A stretch of 64,000 bases of DNA from Geothrix sp. SG200 (lineage in GTDB: Bacteria > Acidobacteriota > Holophagae > Holophagales > Holophagaceae): contig NZ_JAKZFR010000001.1 in the NCBI RefSeq assembly GCF_022808935.1, positions 248,001-312,000 of the forward strand, given 5' to 3'. The notes below the pieces were generated by a model. The model did not search any database. It was not told where the DNA came from and was given only the letters and a program-made list of their open reading frames with translations. Of this stretch, positions 51,635 to 59,818 are shown piece by piece (positions within the stretch are counted from its first letter, which is position 1; every line of letters begins with the position of its first letter). Made by a program: the position numbers and the translations under genes.

Positions 51635-52912
51635 TCACGCGCCGCCGCAGGCCGCCGCCCGCTCGAGCAGGAAGCCGCGTTCCCGGGCGTTCCGAGTGAG
51701 CGCGGCGGCCTGCTCGAAGGCCGCCTTCGCCTCCTCCGCGCGGCCGAGCTTGGCGAGCAGATCGCCGCGGACGCTCGGGAGCAGGTGGTAGCCCTTGAGC
51801 GACGGCTCGGTGGCCAGCGCCTCCACGGCCTCGAGCCCGGCGGCGGGGCCGAAGGCCATGCCGAGGGCCACGGCGCGGTTGAGTTCCACCACGGGAGAGG
51901 GGGCGACCTGGGCGAGCTCGCCATAGAGGGCGGCGATGCGCGCCCAGTCCGTGTCGGCGGCCGCGCGGGCGCGTGCGTGGCAGCCGGCGATGGCCGCCTG
52001 GAGCGTGTAGGGCCCCGGGGGGACACCCAGCGCCTGGGCCAGCGCCAGGGCCCGCTCCAGGGCTTCCAGGCCGCGCCGGATGAGGAGCTGATCCCACCGC
52101 CCGCGGTCCTGGTCGAGCAGGAGGATGGGCTCGCCGTCGGGCCCCACGCGCGCCCGCAGCCGGGAGGCCTGGATCTCCAGGAGGGCGGCCAGGCCGTGGA
52201 CCTCCGGCTCCCGCGGGACCAGCCCGGCCAGGATGCGGGCGAGCCGCAGGGCCTCCTCGCAGAGCCCCGGGCGGATCCAGTCCTCGCCGGCGGTGGCCGA
52301 GTAGCCCTCGTTGAAGATGAGGTAGATCACGTCCAGCACTGAGTCCAGGCGGTCGCGGAGCTCGGCCCCGCGGGGCCCCTCGAAGGGGACCCGCGCCTCG
52401 GCCAGGGTCCGCTTGGCCCGGACGATGCGCTGGGCGATGGTGGGTTCCGGCACGAGGAAGGCGCGGGCGATCTCCCCGGTCGTCAGGCCCCCCAGCAGCC
52501 GCAGGGTGAGCGCGGTCCTGGCCTCGGGCGAGAGGCGCGGATGGCAGGCGATGAACATGAGCCGCAGTAGGTCGTCCCCGATGGGATCATCCAGCTCGGC
52601 GTCGAAGGCCTCCATGGCGGTCTCCTGCTCGGCCTCGAGCTCCCGGCCCAGGGCCTCGTGCTTCCGCTCCATCAGCTTGATCCGCCGCAGCCGGTCGATG
52701 GCCCGGCGCTTGGCCGTGGCCATGAGCCAGGCCCCGGGATTCTCCGGGACCCCGGTCCCGGGCCACTGCTCCAGGGCGGCGACGAGGGCGTCCTGGGCGA
52801 GCTCCTCCGCCAGGTCCAGGTCGCGCACCATCCGCAGGAGCCCTCCGATGAGCCGCGCGGATTCCATCCGCCAGACGGCGTCGATGGCTCGATGGGCGTC
52901 GGATGTCGTCAC
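51635..52912 (-). CDS. ECF42-type RNA polymerase sigma factor with C-terminal TPR-like extension
   Basis: A 425-residue sigma factor. Region 2 spans about 10-75 (LAEELAQDALVAALEQWP... and MATAKRRAIDRLRR), region 4 about 115-165 (LRLLGGLTTGEIARAFLVPE, PTIAQRIVRAKRTL). The remaining 240 residues are an alpha-helical extension with TPR-like pairs (ELNRAVALGMAFGP, LLAKLGRAEEAKAAFEQA), the hallmark of group ECF42. Such factors lack an anti-sigma and the extension is needed for activity. All neighbours (DGPF proteins, VOC, DHFR, DoxX) fit known ECF42 contexts. Confidence 0.93.
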   Translation of the reverse strand: MTTSDAHRAIDAVWRMESARLIGGLLRMVRDLDLAEELAQDALVAALEQWPGTGVPENPGAWLMATAKRRAIDRLRRIKLMERKHEALGRELEAEQETAMEAFDAELDDPIGDDLLRLMFIACHPRLSPEARTALTLRLLGGLTTGEIARAFLVPEPTIAQRIVRAKRTLAEARVPFEGPRGAELRDRLDSVLDVIYLIFNEGYSATAGEDWIRPGLCEEALRLARILAGLVPREPEVHGLAALLEIQASRLRARVGPDGEPILLLDQDRGRWDQLLIRRGLEALERALALAQALGVPPGPYTLQAAIAGCHARARAAADTDWARIAALYGELAQVAPSPVVELNRAVALGMAFGPAAGLEAVEALATEPSLKGYHLLPSVRGDLLAKLGRAEEAKAAFEQAAALTRNARERGFLLERAAACGGA

Positions 52913-52984
52913 ATGGGAATCAGACCAGCTTCACCGGCGGGCCGCAACCTCCCGGGGCGCCTCAACCTTTCCGAGGGGTGGGAA

Positions 52985-53458
52985 TCAACCCCGTATCGCC
53001 TTTTCGATGGCAGCGATGTCGATCTTCCCCATGGGCATCATGGCCTCGAAGGCGCGCTTGGCGGCCGGGCCGCCCCTGGCCATCGCGTCGGTCAGGATGC
53101 GGGGCGTGATCTGCCAGCTGATGCCCCACTTGTCCTTGCACCACCCACACTGGCTTTCTTCGCCGCCGTTTCCGACGATCGCGTTCCAGTACCGGTCCGT
53201 CTCCTCTTGGTCTTCCGTCGTGATCTGGAACGAGAAGGCCTCGCTGTGCTTGAACTGGGGCCCCCCGTTCAACCCGATGCAGGGGATCCCGGCGACGACG
53301 AACTCCACGACCAGGGTGTCGCCGGCTTTTCCGTCCGGATAGTCGGAAGGGGCCTTGTGGATGGCGCCGAGGCGGCTTTGCGGGAAGGTCTCGGCGTAGA
53401 AGCGCGCCGCCTCCTCCGCGTCGCGGTCGAACCACAGACAGATCGTGCTCTTGCTCAT
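52985..53458 (-). CDS. VOC family protein (PhnB-like)
   Basis: A 157-residue PhnB-type VOC protein (ICLWFDRDAEEAARFYAETFP, GLNGGPQFKHSEAFSF, then CGWCKDKWGISWQITPRIL). These proteins bind metal-free or metal sites and have unclear function; annotations as 3-demethylubiquinone methyltransferase are traditional but doubtful. The start at ATG 53456-53458 overlaps the DHFR-like stop. It is the last gene before the ECF42 factor (72 bp). Confidence 0.88.
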   Translation of the reverse strand: MSKSTICLWFDRDAEEAARFYAETFPQSRLGAIHKAPSDYPDGKAGDTLVVEFVVAGIPCIGLNGGPQFKHSEAFSFQITTEDQEETDRYWNAIVGNGGEESQCGWCKDKWGISWQITPRILTDAMARGGPAAKRAFEAMMPMGKIDIAAIEKAIRG

Positions 53459-54069
53459 CGGGAAGCCTCCTTTGAGTCGTGACCGACGGGGTCGGTCTTC
53501 AAGGGTCCGGCAACCCGGTATGTCGTGAAGATGATGCCGGTGTGGAAGGCATTCGTGCTGACGAGCTCGAAGGAACGGGGCGGGGTTCCCTCGGCGAAGA
53601 AGCGCTTCCCCGTGCCCAGCAGGACCGGATAGACAACCAGCAGGACTTCGTCCGCGAGCCCATGCTCGAGCAGCGTCGAGGTCAGCGTGGAGCTGCCCGA
53701 GAGGATGAGATCCCGGCCGTCCTGTGCCTTGACGCGGCGAAGGTCCCCGACGACGTCCGGCCCAAGGCCCTCGAACGGGCCCCACGCAAGGCTCTCCGGA
53801 CGGTGGGTCGCGACGAATTTGGTGGCCGCATTGAGGCCGTCGGCCATCGGGCTGCTCGGCGCCTTGGGCCAGTAGCCCGACCAGATGTCGTAGGTGCGGC
53901 GGCCAAGCAGCAGATCGAAGCTCCCGCCATACGCCGCCAGCATGGCATCCCGGCCCGCGGGTGACCGGTACGGCACGGTCCAGTCGCCGTAGCGGAAACC
54001 GTCGTCATCGGCGGAATGCTGGATCACGCCGTCCAGCGAGATGTGTTCGATGATCCTGAGCCGTCTCAT
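53455..54069 (-). CDS. Dihydrofolate reductase family protein (RibD C-terminal type)
   Basis: A 204-residue protein with a RibD_C/DHFR-like core: LRIIEHISLDGVIQ at the start, LLGRRTYDIWSGYWP (about 53-67), ILSGSSTLTSTLLEHGLADEV and GTGKRFF. Stand-alone members of this group are NADPH-dependent reductases of unknown substrate and are frequent in ECF42 loci. The start at ATG 54067-54069 begins the domain. Coupled to the VOC gene downstream. Confidence 0.9.
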   Translation of the reverse strand: MRRLRIIEHISLDGVIQHSADDDGFRYGDWTVPYRSPAGRDAMLAAYGGSFDLLLGRRTYDIWSGYWPKAPSSPMADGLNAATKFVATHRPESLAWGPFEGLGPDVVGDLRRVKAQDGRDLILSGSSTLTSTLLEHGLADEVLLVVYPVLLGTGKRFFAEGTPPRSFELVSTNAFHTGIIFTTYRVAGPLKTDPVGHDSKEASR

Positions 54070-54079
54070 GGGAGCCCCT

Positions 54080-54499
54080 TCAACCGGCCTGCTGCTCATG
54101 GGGGATCGCCGACGGATCCATCCACACCGGCCCCCAGGCGTGCCCGTCCGGATCGGCGAAATCGCGGCCGTACATGAAACCGAGGTCCTGGATGGGGTTG
54201 ATGTCGGCCTCTCCACCATGCGCGGCCGCGGCGGCGTTCATCGCATCCACCGCCTCCCGGCTCTCGCAGGAGAGGGAGAGCATCACCTCGCTGGAGGTGG
54301 GCGGAGGAATGGGCCGTGCCGTGAAGGTCCGCCACTTGGCATGGGTCAGGAGCATCACGTAGATGGCCTCGCTCCAGACCATGCAGGCCGCCGTCTCGTC
54401 CGAGAAGGCGGGATTGTTGGTGAAGCCGAGGGCGGTGTAGAACGCCATCGACGTCTTGAGGTCGGCGACGGGCAGGTTCACGAAGATCATCTTTGGCAT
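54080..54499 (-). CDS. VOC family protein (glyoxalase/bleomycin-resistance type)
   Basis: A 139-residue VOC protein: MIFVNLPVADLKTSMAFYTALGF at its start (first half-motif), MLSLSCESREAVDAM and the C-terminal DPDGHAWGPVWMDP with the canonical D-P-x-G-H. Function unknown. The start at ATG 54497-54499. It lies 10 bp upstream of the DHFR-like gene in the putative ECF42 operon. Confidence 0.9.
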   Translation of the reverse strand: MPKMIFVNLPVADLKTSMAFYTALGFTNNPAFSDETAACMVWSEAIYVMLLTHAKWRTFTARPIPPPTSSEVMLSLSCESREAVDAMNAAAAAHGGEADINPIQDLGFMYGRDFADPDGHAWGPVWMDPSAIPHEQQAG

Positions 54500-54543
54500 C
54501 GGAGGCTCTCCCTGGTGGCGTGGCGGAGGTGGGGCTGGTGCGA

Positions 54544-54975
54544 CTAGGCTTTCCCGGCGATCTGGGCGCGCAGGCGTTCCTCCTGCTCCCGCAGCTCGGG
54601 GGTGAACTCGGGGCCGAAGTCCTCGGCTTCGAAGACCTGGCGGAGCTCGATCTCGGCCGTCTCCCCCGTGGGATTGGGGCAGCGCTTGATCCATTCCACG
54701 GCCTCCGCCATCGACCGGACCTGCCAGAGCCAGAACCCGGCGACCAGTTCCTTCGTCTCCGTGAACGGCCCGTCGGTCACGGTCCGCGTCGCGCCGGAGA
54801 ACCGCACCCGCACGCCCTTCGAGCTGGGGTGGAGCCCTTCCCCCGCGAGCATCACGCCGGCCTTCACCAGCTCGTCGTTGTAGCGGCCCATGTCGGCCAG
54901 CAGCTTCTCGTCGGGGAGGGCGCCTGCCTCCGTATCCTGGGTTGCCTTGATCATGACCATGACGCGCATGTTCAT
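54544..54975 (-). CDS. YciI/DGPF family protein (second copy)
   Basis: A 143-residue DGPF protein with TDGPFTETKELVAGFWLWQ (about 65-83), distinct in sequence from the copy at 51.2-51.6 kb. The start at ATG 54973-54975 overlaps the DoxX stop (ATGA), giving MNMRVMVMIK. It precedes a VOC gene (44 bp). Two different DGPF proteins around one ECF42 factor suggest they act as a set; the biochemical role is unknown. Confidence 0.9.
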   Translation of the reverse strand: MNMRVMVMIKATQDTEAGALPDEKLLADMGRYNDELVKAGVMLAGEGLHPSSKGVRVRFSGATRTVTDGPFTETKELVAGFWLWQVRSMAEAVEWIKRCPNPTGETAEIELRQVFEAEDFGPEFTPELREQEERLRAQIAGKA

Positions 54976-55427
54976 TGCTCCTTGGAAGGGTTGGGGTTGG
55001 AAAGGTCGATCGTCCGGAGCGGCAGGAGCGCCTCGAGCCGCGCCTCGCGCAGGTACAGCCCTCCCCACACCAGTGCGGCCACATAGGTGGGGAAGAGGAT
55101 GTGGGAGAACAGGGGATCGCCGACCCGCACATGGGTGGCGACCGCGCCGCCCAGGTAGCCCGTGAGCAGGATGGCTCCGAGCACGGAGGTCCTGGGAACC
55201 GCGTAGAGCACGACGCAGGCGGACAGGGTGAGGCCGAGGGGGCGCGCGACGTTCTCGGAGTAGCCGAGCTTGATGAAGCCCTCGAGGACCGGCGGCAGCC
55301 GCATCACCTTCGCGAGGCCGTCGAAGGCCAGGAGCAGGATCGGCAGGGCGCTGAGGATGCGGCCCGCCCAGAGCCATCGGGGCCGGGTGGGGTGCGCGGA
55401 GGGGGCGGGCGAGGTGTTCGTGGGCAT
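54972..55427 (-). CDS. DoxX family membrane protein
   Basis: A 151-residue membrane protein with four hydrophobic helices (WLWAGRILSALPILLLAFDG first). The DoxX family occurs in membrane redox and stress contexts. The start at ATG 55425-55427 is supported by GGAGG; a 17-codon longer reading has no SD. It is the first gene of the six-gene run that ends with the ECF42 factor and has an ECF42-like promoter upstream. Confidence 0.87.
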   Translation of the reverse strand: MPTNTSPAPSAHPTRPRWLWAGRILSALPILLLAFDGLAKVMRLPPVLEGFIKLGYSENVARPLGLTLSACVVLYAVPRTSVLGAILLTGYLGGAVATHVRVGDPLFSHILFPTYVAALVWGGLYLREARLEALLPLRTIDLSNPNPSKEQ

Positions 55428-55511
55428 GGGGGCCTCCGTGGATGCGCTTCGGGTGGGAACCACGGGATGCTTCCGCACGGTATGGCGGCTGGCCCCGGAT
55501 TCTACTCATGC

Positions 55512-55538
55512 GTCGAACGGAGGGCGGCGGGATCGACA
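55512..55538 (-). promoter_or_regulatory. ECF42-type promoter candidate
   Basis: On the minus strand TGTCGA (55533-55538) is followed after 17 nt by CGAC (55512-55515). My recollection of the ECF42 consensus is TGTCGA at -35 and CGA/TC at -10 with about this spacing. It lies 85 bp upstream of the doxX-like start, in the right direction. Confidence 0.65.
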
Positions 55539-55540
55539 GG

Positions 55541-55767
55541 CTTTGAAACTTTTTTGAGATTAATTATTAAATTATTTATTTGGTGTAAATGAAATATCAA
55601 TTGCCTGATGTTCGGCGGGCTTCTGCCTGAAAAGCCGGAACCGCACGGAGCGCGGAGAACGCAGAGGCGTCCAGGGCAGGACATCCGGGCCTCCGGCCCC
55701 GGGCCGCACCTCGCGCGGCCCGTTACTCGGGTGGCGTCCGTGCCCTACCGGGAAGGGAAGGGCGGGC
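55541..55767. other. AT-rich island and single repeat arm
   Basis: 55549-55605 is strongly AT-rich (TTAATTATTAAATTATTTAT) in a GC-rich chromosome. 55640-55669 is a lone arm of the short-word repeat type: its complement reads as 9-nt words CTCTGCGTT, CTCCGCGCT, CCGTGCGGT. No gene is supported here; frames crossing it are not protein-like. The island may contain promoter DNA or mark an old insertion. Confidence 0.5.
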
Positions 55768-57312
55768 TCAGCCCAGATCGGGCACGCGCCAGAGGGCCAG
55801 TTCGTCACCGCGGGTGGGCGCTGGCAGGAGGCCGTTCTCCACGGCGCCGTCGTCGCTCTCGGCCTCGCAGAGGTAGGCGGCGATGGCGCCCAGGGGCTGG
55901 TCCGTGGGCACCAGGGACCAGCCGGCCGGCGCCTTCCGCGGGCCGCGCCGCCAGGAAACGGACAGCTCGCCCACGGCGGCGGCCTCCAGGATGGCCCGGC
56001 CCCCTTCGGTCTCCAGGGCCTCCACCACCGGGACTTCCACCTCGAAGGTGCCCAGGGCCTCCTGGAGCGCCAGGCCGTGCAGGCGCAGGTGGGCGGCCAC
56101 GGGCGGCGGCACCAGGTAGGCCGCGGGGCGGTCCACCACCAGGCTGCCCACGAAGCGGCCCAGGTGGGGGATCGTCACGGTGCTGGGCGCGCCCTCCAGG
56201 GTGCGTGGCGTGCGCGTGAGGATCTCCACGGGCTGGGGGAAGGTCTTCAGGTCGTAGCGCACGGCGATGCGGTTCCGGGGCGTGCGGCTCTCCGCCACGG
56301 TCTGCACCACCTCGTCCCGGTGGGCCGCCACGTACTTGAAGGTCTCCAGCATGAAGGCATAGGCCGTGCGGACGCGCTCGGAGAAGGGGATGTAGCTGTA
56401 GCACTCCAGCAGCAGATCCATGCGGCTGGTGAGGCCCCGGTAGTTGCTGCCGAAGCGCGGGTGGTGCGGGTAGGTCATCCACCCCTCGCGCACGGGGGCG
56501 CCGGGCTCGGCGTCGCGGTCCGCGTCCAGGGCCCGCTCGTCCTCCACGAAGTTGCCGTACCAGCCCGCGTCCAGGCCGTGGTTGGCCTTCAGGGCGGCGG
56601 TGACGGGCGGCAGCAGGCGCTGGCGCATGTACTCGATGGGCTCGCCCCGGCCGCTCTCCACGGTGTGGGGGATGTCATAGGTCATGGAGAAGCGGTGCAC
56701 CGAGCCGTTCGTCGCGTGGTTGTCGATGGTGAGGTCGGCCGCCCAGGGCTGGCACACGCGGGTCTGCAGCAGGCGCATCTCGGCGCCCTCGTACTTCAGG
56801 TAGTCGCGGTTCAGGTTGATCTTCGCGGCGTTCACGCGGGTGCCCACGCCGCTGTCGGGCCCGAGCTGGCCCGTGAGCTTGGGCAGGTGCAGCTTCCGGT
56901 TGCCGGGGTCGATGGCGTCGTTGCCGTCCGGGTTGAAGAGCGGCGCCACCACCAGCGTGAGGCTTTCGAGGATCTGGCCCGCGTCCAGGCCCGGCTTGCC
57001 GTCCAGCAGGTCGCGCACCAGCATGAGGCAGCCTTCCTTGCCCTCCACCTCGCCGGCGTGGATGCCGCTGATGACCAGCACCACGGGAAGGCCCAGGGCC
57101 CGCGCCTCCTCGGGGGTCTTCGCACCGTGAGCGGAGAGCACCAGCAGGGGCAGCTCGCGGCCCTGGGGGCTCGCACCGAAGCTGGTGACGTGCAGGCGCT
57201 TGTCACCCTTGGCCCGCAGGCCCGCGATGAAGGTCATCACGTCGGCGTGGCGGCTGGTCTCCTCGTAGCGGGTGGCTTCGGCCCGGGTGAGCGGGTTGGT
57301 GGGCGGGGTCAT
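55768..57312 (-). CDS. M14 family zinc carboxypeptidase-like protein
   Basis: A 514-residue protein with an M14 peptidase domain: the zinc motif H85-x2-E88 in SGIHAGEVEGKE, a third ligand His in TIDNHATNGS (about 203), and LFNPDGNDA. The domain is followed by a C-terminal beta-rich part (about 380-514). No signal peptide is visible. M14 enzymes cleave C-terminal residues of peptides or amide tags such as gamma-glutamyl. Substrate unknown. It stands alone. Confidence 0.87.
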   Translation of the reverse strand: MTPPTNPLTRAEATRYEETSRHADVMTFIAGLRAKGDKRLHVTSFGASPQGRELPLLVLSAHGAKTPEEARALGLPVVLVISGIHAGEVEGKEGCLMLVRDLLDGKPGLDAGQILESLTLVVAPLFNPDGNDAIDPGNRKLHLPKLTGQLGPDSGVGTRVNAAKINLNRDYLKYEGAEMRLLQTRVCQPWAADLTIDNHATNGSVHRFSMTYDIPHTVESGRGEPIEYMRQRLLPPVTAALKANHGLDAGWYGNFVEDERALDADRDAEPGAPVREGWMTYPHHPRFGSNYRGLTSRMDLLLECYSYIPFSERVRTAYAFMLETFKYVAAHRDEVVQTVAESRTPRNRIAVRYDLKTFPQPVEILTRTPRTLEGAPSTVTIPHLGRFVGSLVVDRPAAYLVPPPVAAHLRLHGLALQEALGTFEVEVPVVEALETEGGRAILEAAAVGELSVSWRRGPRKAPAGWSLVPTDQPLGAIAAYLCEAESDDGAVENGLLPAPTRGDELALWRVPDLG

Positions 57313-57413
57313 GGCGGCTCCGGGAGTGGAGGGGTATTCTCACGCCCCGGCCACCCGGCGTCCATCGGGAGCGCGCGGGTTGGGGATCGAAGCCACCTTT
57401 CGCGGCTCCGGCC

Positions 57414-57617
57414 CTACATCCGCTTCAGCACCTGCTGCCCCAGGTGGGACACGCGGTAGTGCCCGGCCGGGCGCTCGCGGATGAGGTCCTGGCGCTCCAG
57501 GTAGGCCAGGTCGGCCTCCGCGGCCCCGGCCTTCAGCAGGTGATCCCGGGCCACGTCGGGGTGCTGGGCCACCAGCTGCAGCAGCATCTTCTGGCGGGGT
57601 GTGATGGGTTCGGCCAC
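57414..57617 (-). CDS. Small winged-helix-like protein, unknown function
   Basis: A 67-residue protein from GTG 57615-57617 with AGGAG upstream. The sequence (TPRQKMLLQLVAQHPDVARDHL...LAYLERQDLIRERPAGHYRVSHLGQQVL) looks like a small winged helix. I know no family. It sits 8 bp after the HpaF-like gene in the same direction, so it is likely translated from that operon. Confidence 0.6.
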   Translation of the reverse strand: MAEPITPRQKMLLQLVAQHPDVARDHLLKAGAAEADLAYLERQDLIRERPAGHYRVSHLGQQVLKRM

Positions 57618-57625
57618 GGGGGCTC

Positions 57626-57994
57626 CTAGGGTTCGCTGGTCTGCCGGCGGTAGCTGGCGCGGTGCAGCTCGCTGACCTGCACGGTGAGGTTCAGGCGCAT
57701 GGCCGCCGAGGTGCGGGGGAAGGCCCTGGCGAGCAGGGCCATCAGGGCTTCGCTGAGCTGCGCCTTCACCGCGTCCTCGCGGCCTTCCATGATCTGCAGG
57801 TCCAGGGTGACGAAGGCCCGGTCCGGCGCGCCGTCCCCCACCCGGAAGGTCCGGTGCAGGATGACGCGGCTCTTGAGGTCCTCCTCGCGGAAGAGGCCCG
57901 TGGCCGTCAGGGTCCCGTGGAGCCGCTCCAGCAGGCCCGCCCAGTCCGGCACGTCCAGCAGGTTGTCCGAGGCTTCGAGGATGCAGTGGGGCAT
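57626..57994 (-). CDS. 5-carboxymethyl-2-hydroxymuconate isomerase family protein
   Basis: A 122-residue protein with MPHCILEASDN at its start; Pro2 is the expected catalytic residue of tautomerase-fold enzymes, and the rest (YRRQTSEP end, FVTLDLQIMEGR) matches the HpaF/CHMI family. In homoprotocatechuate breakdown the enzyme isomerises a ring-cleavage product; no other gene of that pathway is here, so the actual role is open. Confidence 0.85.
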   Translation of the reverse strand: MPHCILEASDNLLDVPDWAGLLERLHGTLTATGLFREEDLKSRVILHRTFRVGDGAPDRAFVTLDLQIMEGREDAVKAQLSEALMALLARAFPRTSAAMRLNLTVQVSELHRASYRRQTSEP

Positions 57995-58003
57995 GGTCGG
58001 CTC

Positions 58004-58294
58004 CTACCTTCCCGCCAGGGGCTTGCGAGCCACCTTCTTCTTCGCGCCCTTGTCCCAGTAGTCGGATTCGTCGGCGAAGCAGATGTCCGAGAGCTCGCTC
58101 ACGCGCTCCTGCACGCAGGCCTGGGCATCGGCCACCGCCTGGTTGTAGATGGCCGGGCCGAGCTCCACCAGGCAGAAGCGCAGGAACGTGTCCGCTCCCA
58201 GGTCGCCGAGGCTCACGCCGTATTCCTCGCTCACGAAGCGCTGGATGGGGCCGCGCAGGCGCTTCTCGGTGTCGGGGGAGAGCTTGATGTCCAT
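58004..58294 (-). CDS. DUF2164 family protein
   Basis: A 96-residue cytoplasmic protein with the DUF2164 pattern: KLSPDTEKRLRGPIQRFVSEEY then DLGADTFLRFCLVELGPAIYNQAVADAQ. Function unknown. A charged tail AKKKVARK follows. First gene of a three-gene minus operon (with the HpaF-like gene 9 bp downstream); divergent from an MFS transporter. Confidence 0.85.
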   Translation of the reverse strand: MDIKLSPDTEKRLRGPIQRFVSEEYGVSLGDLGADTFLRFCLVELGPAIYNQAVADAQACVQERVSELSDICFADESDYWDKGAKKKVARKPLAGR

Positions 58295-58356
58295 GGGCGA
58301 CCTTCTGCCGGCGGGCGGCCGGGCAAGTGTACAGTGGGGACTCGCCGGGAGGTCCC

Positions 58357-59586
58357 ATGCCCTCGAATGCCCGCCTGGACGCCGACGGCCGCCTCCTCTT
58401 CCTCACCCGCGCCGCGCGGATGTTCTCGTACGGCTTCCTGTCCGTGGTGCTGGTGCTCTACCTGGCCGGCCTGGGCTTCAGCGAGGGGCGCATCGGGCTG
58501 CTGCTCACGCTGACCCTGGTGGGCGACACGCTCATCTCGCTCTGGATCACCCTCCACGCCGACCGCCTGGGCCGGAAGAAGATGCTGATGGTGGGCGCCG
58601 CCCTCATGGTGGCGGCGGGCATCCCCTTCGCCCTCAGCGGCGATTTCACGGTGCTGGTGCTGGCGGCCACCTTCGGCGTCATCAGCCCCTCCGGCAATGA
58701 GGTGGGGCCCTTCCTGGCCATCGAGCAGGCGGCCCTCTCCCAGGTGCTGCCCGGGGAACGGCGCACCGGCGTCTTCGCCTGGTACAACCTCACGGGCTCC
58801 TTCGCGACCGCCCTGGGCGCCCTGGCCGGGGGCTGGTCCGCCCAGGCCCTCCAGGCCGCCGGCCGCACCCCCGTGGCCAGCTACCGCGTCCTGGTCTTCG
58901 CCTACGCCGCCGTGGGGCTGCTTCTCGCAGCGCTCTTCGCGCGAATGTCGCCAGCCGTGGAGGCGCCGCCCGCCGCGGCCCACGCCAGCCGCTGGGGCCT
59001 GCACGCCTCCAAGGGCGTGGTGCTGCGGCTGTCGGCGCTGTTCTCGCTGGACGCCTTCGCCGGCGGCTTCGTCATCCAGAGCATCATGGCCTACTGGTTC
59101 CACGTGAAATTCGGCGTGGCGCCCGGGACCCTGGGGTCGATCTTCTTCGCGGCGAACATCCTCGCGGGCCTCTCCAGCCTGTACGCCGTGAAGCTGGCGG
59201 AGAAGATCGGCCTCGTCCGCACCATGGTCTTCACCCACATCCCCTCGAACGTGCTGCTGATCCTCGTGCCGCTGATGCCCACCCTGCCGCTCGCGGTGGC
59301 CATGCTGCTGCTGCGCTTCAGCATCTCCCAGATGGACGTGCCCACGCGCCAGGCCTACACCATGGCCGTGGTGGCGCCGGACGAGCGCTCCGCCGCCGCC
59401 GGCGTCACCGGCATCGCCCGCACCACCGGCGCGGCGATTTCGCCCTCGCTGGCCGGACCCCTGCTCGCGGTGCCCGCCCTGGCCGGAGCCCCCTTCCTCA
59501 TCGCCGGCACCCTGAAGATCCTCTACGACCTGCTGCTCTACCGGAGCTTCAAGGCCTCGGAGGTGGGGAAGCCCGAGGGCGCCTGA
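58357..59586 (+). CDS. MFS transporter
   Basis: A 409-residue transporter with about 12 membrane segments; the loop after helix 2 is HADRLGRKKMLM (the MFS signature G-x-x-x-D-R-x-G-R-R/K). The substrate is unknown; the sequence resembles exporter-type members. The start at ATG 58357 has GGGAGG. It is divergent from DUF2164 and followed by a 7-bp hairpin and an AT-rich gap. Confidence 0.87.
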   Translation: MPSNARLDADGRLLFLTRAARMFSYGFLSVVLVLYLAGLGFSEGRIGLLLTLTLVGDTLISLWITLHADRLGRKKMLMVGAALMVAAGIPFALSGDFTVLVLAATFGVISPSGNEVGPFLAIEQAALSQVLPGERRTGVFAWYNLTGSFATALGALAGGWSAQALQAAGRTPVASYRVLVFAYAAVGLLLAALFARMSPAVEAPPAAAHASRWGLHASKGVVLRLSALFSLDAFAGGFVIQSIMAYWFHVKFGVAPGTLGSIFFAANILAGLSSLYAVKLAEKIGLVRTMVFTHIPSNVLLILVPLMPTLPLAVAMLLLRFSISQMDVPTRQAYTMAVVAPDERSAAAGVTGIARTTGAAISPSLAGPLLAVPALAGAPFLIAGTLKILYDLLLYRSFKASEVGKPEGA

Positions 59587-59610
59587 ACGGGACGGCCGGT
59601 GCCCATGGAA

Positions 59611-59629
59611 CACCGCCCTTCCGGCGGTG
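59611..59629. terminator. Hairpin after the MFS gene
   Basis: 7-bp stem CACCGCC (59611-59617) / GGCGGTG (59623-59629), 24 bp past the stop, without a U-tract. It is a weak terminator candidate only. Confidence 0.35.
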
Positions 59630-59709
59630 GGACCGCCGAGGCCATCCAGCGCCTGCGCCAGGTCGGAATGGCTGATGGGCAAGTGTCGAGAAGCTGCTGA
59701 TGCTCTGGT

Positions 59710-59744
59710 TTGTTATTGGATAAAACAGGTTTATTTATCCTGTT
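59710..59744 (+). promoter_or_regulatory. AT-rich promoter/operator candidate
   Basis: The AT-rich block 59709-59761 is out of keeping with its surroundings. It contains two overlapping inverted pairs: GGATAAA (59719-59725) with TTTATCC (59734-59740), and AACAGG (59724-59729) with CCTGTT (59739-59744). TTGTTA (59710) and TATTTA (59732) could form -35/-10 with about 16 bp between. It lies 75-110 bp upstream of the secreted orphan. Confidence 0.45.
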
Positions 59745-59818
59745 ACAACATAAAAAATACTAGGTATGGAGTATGGAGGGGGACTACCCTCGGGTCCGCC
59801 CTCTGGAGGTGGGCTTCC

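Noticed and set aside
55502..55684. Small minus-strand open frame across the AT-rich island
   Set aside because: Composition follows the AT-rich DNA, no ribosome binding site, and it overlaps the promoter candidate and repeat arm.
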